Positions 58,134 through 64,000 of a stretch of 64,000 nucleotides of DNA are shown here, piece by piece; position 1 is the stretch's first letter; every line of letters begins with the position of its first letter. The DNA lies in NCBI RefSeq assembly GCF_008831285.2, contig NC_045141.1:9227353-9291352 (forward strand), written 5' to 3'. The position numbers and the translations under genes were made by a program. Origin of the DNA: Nymphaea colorata (lineage: Eukaryota > Streptophyta > Magnoliopsida > Nymphaeales > Nymphaeaceae). Below the pieces are notes generated by a model. The model worked only from the letters and a program-made list of their open reading frames with translations, did no database searches and was not told where the DNA came from.

Positions 58134-60300
58134 AGCTTAAAAATACATTTTTGGAGCGAGGGACGAAACATAAAATAAAGGGTAGGTTTGTGCACTTGCG
58201 CTTGGCACTCTATAGCATCAAATTTTGTCGTTTTGATCTCAGTTTTAGATTTTTTAGTGTGAAATGCTTGATTTGGATCTAAACTTGGGTTTTTGGATGT
58301 AATTTGGATTCAAGAGTTGAATTTTGGATTTGAATATCATGTCCAAAGTCGGGTTTTGAATTTAAATTTTGTGTTTGGGTTCAGACAAGGGTTTAGAGAT
58401 TTATTTTGGATCGAATACTCGCGAATTTGTTTTGGGTCTATGATTGGGCTTACGGTCTAAAAATTTAAATCCAAATAACTGAGAATTTCATTTGGGTGAA
58501 AATAAAATACAGTCTTTTTTTGAATAAATTTGGGGTGATAATAGACATAGACTAGGTTGAGTTTAATTGACCAATTAAAATTGACCCTGTAAATGAAATG
58601 TGAAGGGTAAAATGGGAAACATGGATTTCAAGTTTGGCTATGAGAATTGAACACACTGATACTCTTTCGACTGATGTTGAATCCGTCTATGCGCTGAGGT
58701 TGAAAATTGATATTTCAGATCTCACAAATTATTTCAAAAGTCATTAGTGACAATGTCCAAACATGGACACTCCAAGAGTGATTGGAAAATTACAATGGTG
58801 CTCAATCTATGGTAGAATTGTTCAAACTGATAGCAAGATTAATCAGATCTAGCATTAAAGAATACGATTCCAGCTCAATTCAAGTTCATTCACTCAAATA
58901 AAGTAAAGATGTTGATCAGACATGAAAATGAAGAAATGTGACACTTTTCTTAGAAATGGTTGCTCTGACATTTGAATTCGAGCTTGAAAGCTAAAAACAT
59001 AAGAATACTCCTGACACTGGAGGGAACCTATCCCAGGTTTAATCAAGCATGCAAGTATTCTAATGATAAGAAATGATGGAAAATTAGGGAAATGAGCCAT
59101 TTCTGGATCATTTTTTACTAAAATATAAGGTAGAAAACATGTTTTGGAGGATTCTTGTTGACTAGTAGAGATGGAAATAGTCATGGCTGACCTTGGTAAA
59201 GTAGTTCTCAAGTTTTACACGACAATTCTACAAAATTGGAGGAAAATGTGATAAAAATTGGGGATCTGGGGCAAAATGGTTATGTTTTTAAGTGGCAACA
59301 ACTTGGGGTGGTCTGGTCATGTTGTCAAATACTTAGGGTGTATGATTTGCTGTGGTTTAGTTCACTGCCCCTACATTCGAAGTCCTTTCAGAAATCCTGC
59401 TCAAAATCCCATTTATGAAGGTTAAAATGGTCATTTTAGCTTGTGAAAAGTTTGGGGTGTCTACAAAGGGTTAATTGCATGATTAATTAAAGTTAACCAC
59501 AGATTAGTTAAGGTTAATATTAAACAAGTATTAAGTGAGTCTTAATTATATTTAGTGGTGCTAATCACCTGATTAATAAGTTACTACTCCTTATGCTATC
59601 ATATAGCTGAATTCTTTAGAAGTGTTCAGTGGTTTCACTTCAACTGCTCACTAGCTTTCTAAAACTGCATTCAAGCTTTTTGAAATTATCTAAAGAGCTC
59701 AGGCTTCAACTTAATGGTTTTTTGTCATGCTTTATCATAATTTAACTCAGTTAGTGTCGTTGGATAGCTGACAATCATATTAATCTGATATAATGTCTCT
59801 AAAACATGAGAAAGTTGCATACATACACATACAAATCACAAAAATCACATTAAAAAAAATGAAGAAACTATTCTTGAATGAACCTACTATCTAGGATGTT
59901 ACATTGAATGTGAAAAACATCATGTGGCATCGAGAATATAAGAAGAGGTCAAAATCAACCATGTTTCTTGATGACTCTGACCCTACAAAGTGCACACAAG
60001 CTGGTTTTGATATGGATCCTTCATAAAACATACCGAAATCCCACCACTCTCTTACATGCATTCATGGCTCAAATTAGCCATGAAAAGGTGTTGTTTGGCC
60101 GTATAAACCATGCAAAAAGATAAGAAAAATGTATTGGCATAGATCTACAATAAGATGAAAAGAGAGAGAGGGAGAGCTTGGCTGGCCTACCTTGCGGGTC
60201 AGTTATCTTCTTCCTATTCCTCTTCTCCTCCTCCTATGGACGTTCTTAATAAGCTCTCAAAAAGTTTTATTTTATTTTATTTTTTATTTTTTTATTTTTT

Positions 60301-60329
60301 TTTGGGGTGGGGGGGGGGGTGGGGGGTTG
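60301..60329 (+). repeat. G-rich tract after a T-rich run
   Basis: Runs of four, eleven and six G separated by single T, directly after a T-rich segment (60265-60303). The pattern can form a G-quadruplex, or may reflect sequencing difficulty. Confidence 0.7.
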
Positions 60330-62869
60330 GAACACTTCTTGAGAAAAAAAACTTACAAAAGAAACAAGAGCAATCAGAAAATTCTCTATTTATATCTATC
60401 AAAGGAGAGAGAGAGAGAGAGAGAACAATGGGACGTCCCTAGCCCCTCTTCTCTATTTATAAGGACGGTTGGTGGCATTTTTGAAAGAAAAACAAAGGGG
60501 GAGGGGGCATGGCAGCCCTTTCCTTATTTCCCCTCAACTTAACATGAACTTCACACGTCCTCCCTTGCAACAACCATTGAAAAGTAGTTTACAATACTTT
60601 ATGAAGGAACAATAGATGAAACATTTTTGAGAAACTTATATTAGGATTTTCAAAATAATTTGTTGGCAGAGAAAAAAAATACTTTTGATCCTTTGGATTT
60701 TACTATTGAAGAAAGTCCGCGATGAGGCATTCCCATGAGCTTTTGTCAACCAGATTGACAAGATGAGAAAATGGAAAAATAGATAGAAACTCGGTTCACT
60801 TAGCAAGAAAGAGGCTGCTTGGCACATCTCAAGATATTCAAGAGAAGTGTAAATTTAAAAAAACCATTGCACATGGAAGTTATAGGAAACTCCTATAAAA
60901 TATTGGATATAGTATGTGATAAGACAAGATAATAATTATTACAGCAAAGTAAGAATGAAATCACCATCCCATCAGTTGCATATGCACTTGACTTCCATGG
61001 TCCACTGTATGAAGACAGCCCTTCAAGGGACTTGTAGTGCCTTGACGACTAAGTCTAGAAAGAATTGTTTGCACCAACAACAACATGAATTACTATGAAC
61101 CTCTTTAGTGACATCCTTCCTTGGTATCTACCAAGTTAGCCTGACTAAGTAGCTATGTTTATCTCAGTTAAATTGACTGAGTATGGATAAGCTAAGTCAA
61201 ATCAGGAATGGTTTTAGTGGATTGGGTTCAGTGGGTCAAACCTAGTCAAACTAAAACTGATCCGAATGAGCTTGGTTTAGTGCAATGAAACTGGACTAAG
61301 AAAGCCAAACTGAGACTAGTTTAACACTAGGTTTAGTATGTTTGAACCTACCAGCTAGGTTTGGGCTAAGTTTGAGCTGGGGTTGAACCTAGGCTTGACT
61401 GGACTTGAGCCCTCCATTATGTTATTTTAGACATGTCTTGGATGAGTCAGGTTAAGTTTTGACCAGATCAGAGGTTGATTAACCAGGTTTAGTGGGCTGA
61501 GCTGGGTCTGATTTCAACTAAAATGGGTTTACTTAGTGTACTCTAAATTGGGCACGTTTTAGTAATTTGGGATGAGTGGACCCCACAAATCTAGAATTGG
61601 TAGGTTTTGACAAAGTTAGGATTTGGAGGTTTATGCTGAGGCTATTCTTAGCCATTTTCGAAGCATGAAACTTGTGTGATCCAAGGCATCTAAAATATGC
61701 AGTTTTTGGAAACCAATGTTTGAGAATCTCGTAAAAGCTAATTAAGAAAAGTTTCTTAGAACTGCCATTTGTGTGGCCCACAGAAACTGAAGTAGCAGGT
61801 TTCAAGGAATTGAGATTTTGAGACTATATTTTGATTATTTCTAGTGAATAGAACTGAGTTAAATCAATCAGGTTTAAGGATCCAGGGTTTAGCACGCTTT
61901 TAAGAGGTTGACATTAGGCAAGCTTAGAGAAACCAGACGTAGTGGGCTCCGGCAGTTCCAAATGAGGCAAGCTTCACATAAGTTAATCTGAAGCGTTAGG
62001 TTGAACATAAATAAGCAAACTTTGATACAATGCCCTAGGTGGATCCTGCAAACCTAAAATTGGTAGTTTTGCTGAACTATAGTTTTTGAAGGTTAATTGA
62101 TGTAATGTTTGAAAATTTTAAGAAACTGGGGTTGACAGACTCATTAAGGGTTATTTGTGGCAGGTTGGGTTAGATCAAGGTTTGTGGACCATATCTGGGT
62201 TAATTTTGAAGGTTTGGTTATGAGAGATCTCTTAAGCTATTTCTGGTAGTCATTAGTACTGATATATACGGAGCATAGTGAAACTATTTTCGCATTATTT
62301 GTTTACTGAGTTCTGGGGCCTACATAAGATATTTTTGGTAGGTTTTGGGTACTAGAACCCTATTAGACTTGCAGCATCAATTTTTGATAAGTTTAATAAA
62401 GCTAGGGTTTCGACCCACAAGAGTTATTCATAACAAGATTCTAAAACTATGATTTGTAGGGCCCACGGCTGCTATTTTTGTAGGATTGGCAGTTTTGAGG
62501 TTTGTGGGTCATAATAGGGATAGAGTGGGATGGTCTAACACTGTCCTAGGTCACAGATCAAATAAGTTAGAAAACTATTAGAAAACAGTAATAAAACAAT
62601 TGATTGGGGATAAAGTGATAATTTTATAGTGTGGAAAATTTGGTTGTTCATAAATGCCTCTTTTGTGCTACTATCAGTGGCAAAGACATAACACTCCAAA
62701 TTTTCCACTAGGAAAGCTAATGGGCTGTGAAAATGCTAGTAGAGGTTTCAAACTTGAACCTTTACTCGAGGCTTAGAAGAAGGGAATTTTGATAGAGGAT
62801 ACTTCCAAAACAAATAAAAAAAAGACCCAGCTTGGAGGAAATTTTGAAAAGGCGTTTCGTCAAATGGTT

Positions 62870-63650
62870 TTGAAAATTTATTCAACACACCCAATCTAAA
62901 ATAAAGAAGACAAGATTCTTGATTCAACGTAACCAACCAAGGGAGAGTTTTTAAAACTAAGCAAGTTTTTTTAAGAACGCACCCAACTTGAAGAATGTAA
63001 GTTTTTCGATACGACACACCCAACTAAGGGAGATTCTAGGTTCAATGCTTGTTAGGGATTTTTGACACACCAACCCCAAAGGACAATTAGAAAGCCATTT
63101 TGGTTCTATGACTGGGATAGGGCGAAATGATATCCCTAGGTGCAATGCACCAAACCTAGATGAGAGACAATACAAGACCCTGGTTCAATGTACCCAGCAA
63201 AGCAGATTCTATGTTTAACACAGATAACCTAGAGGCCTCTAAGTTCAGTACACCCAACCCAAAGGATTGTGAGAAAGAGCTCTAGGTTCTATGACCAGAA
63301 AAGAGTACAAAGATGTTCCTACATTCAACACTCCCAACCTAGGTGAGAAACAATATAAGATCCTAGTTTAACGTACCCAACTAAGGGGTTTCTAGGTTTA
63401 ACACACCTAATCTAGAGGTTTCTGGGCTCAGCACCCAACCCAAAAGATAGTGCGAGAGCCCTCTAGGTTCTATGACAAGAAAAGAGTAAAGGGACATTTC
63501 TAGGTTTAACACACTCAACCTAGACAAAAGACAATTTAGGAACTTGGTTCAACACACCCAACCGAGGGAGGTTCTATGTTAACGTACCCAACCTAGGATT
63601 GTTGGGTTCAACATACACAACCCAAATGACAAGGAGAGACACTCTAAATG
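62870..63650. repeat. Higher-order tandem array of CTAGGTTCAACACACCCAAC-like units
   Basis: Short units (TAGGTTCAACACACCCAACC and variants) recur about every 35-50 bp. A larger period of 181-183 bp is visible: GGTTCTATGAC occurs at about 63102, 63285 and 63466. Units are diverged by many substitutions. Confidence 0.8.
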
Positions 63651-64000
63651 TCAACAACTACACTAGAAGATGGTCAGAATAACATCGAATGTCAAAGATC
63701 ATCCTCAAGATCTTTTCAGATTCTGCTATTATGCTTTTAGTGTTCTATGGTGTGAGAGACATAACTTCTCTATACCAGTGGTATTTATCAGGATTGGTTT
63801 CTTACCATCACAGTCAAGTCTTTGAGAGAAAATTTCTCTATCGCTTGAATATAACTTGAAGTTATCCTTCTCAACTTCATAGAAAACCATGGAAAAGGAA
63901 CAAATATTAGCCTAGAACTACTTATCTTTAGAAGATCTCTGCATTCCATACTTTTGAGAATTCAACCCATCTTTCTTTTGTATCTTGGTAGGCACCTTTT

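Larger units (their letters stand above)
56753..64000. other. Degenerate intergenic DNA right of the copia element
   Basis: No gene is supported; ORFs are short and motif-free. It holds the 136-bp tandem duplication, a G-rich tract, a GA microsatellite near 60405-60423, a stretch rich in GGTTTAGTGGGYTGAGC-like words (61140-61550) and the repeat array from about 62870. Old transposon remnants are likely but no domain was readable. Confidence 0.5.

Noticed and set aside
1-64000. tRNA, rRNA, CRISPR or organellar insertions
   Set aside because: No cloverleaf with intact A and B boxes, no rRNA or plastid/mitochondrial genes, and no array of short regularly spaced repeats was seen.

Overview
This is nuclear DNA of a flowering plant. 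The evidence is a spliced eIF(iso)4G gene with plant domain order, a cytosolic HSP70 ending in EEVD, and intergenic space filled with LTR retrotransposons, a MITE-like element and AT-rich microsatellites. The order or family cannot be fixed from sequence alone. No tRNA, rRNA, CRISPR, organellar or bacterial gene was seen.

Layout. Positions 1-2050 are intergenic. Positions 2535-10556 (minus strand) hold a complete eIF(iso)4G gene; I could phase nine coding exons with GT-AG introns throughout, giving about 803 residues. Positions 10.9-18 kb are AT-rich intergenic DNA with a hAT-type MITE (13121-13364) and a GC-rich cluster of short palindromes (15303-16012). Positions 18.1-20.5 kb (minus) carry decayed remnants of a plant mobile domain (PMD) protein followed by a Ty3/gypsy Gag. 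Positions 23264-26985 (minus) are a complete 3.7 kb non-autonomous LTR element with a perfect 5-bp target duplication. It carries an FHA-like ORF in place of gag-pol. Positions 29327-40370 (plus) are an 11 kb Ty3/gypsy chromovirus with LTRs of about 2.96 kb. Its 3' LTR ends 676 bp upstream of the start codon of an intronless HSP70 gene (41047-43023). Positions 43.3-51.5 kb are degenerate intergenic DNA. Positions 51517-56747 (plus) are a broken Ty1/copia element with a perfect 5-bp target duplication. The rest, to 64 kb, is degenerate intergenic DNA with a 136-bp tandem duplication and a roughly 182-bp higher-order repeat array.

The most unusual result is the relation between the 3.7 kb FHA element and the chromovirus. 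Across the end of pol, the polypurine tract and the first LTR bases they match at 41 of 48 positions (hand alignment). They also match at 16 of 18 positions across the LTR end and primer-binding site. In both, the reading frame runs through the polypurine tract into the LTR for about 110 codons. In both, the copy of that tail in the 3' LTR is cut by a single transition. The simplest reading is a non-autonomous derivative of the chromovirus family that lost gag-pol and gained an FHA-like coding segment. By LTR divergence (hand counts) the FHA element is older (about 4-5%) than the chromovirus (about 1.35%) and the copia element (about 1.4%).

The two host genes are housekeeping/stress genes with no operon-like relation. 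The main regulatory question is whether the chromovirus 3' LTR influences HSP70, which lies directly downstream in the same orientation.
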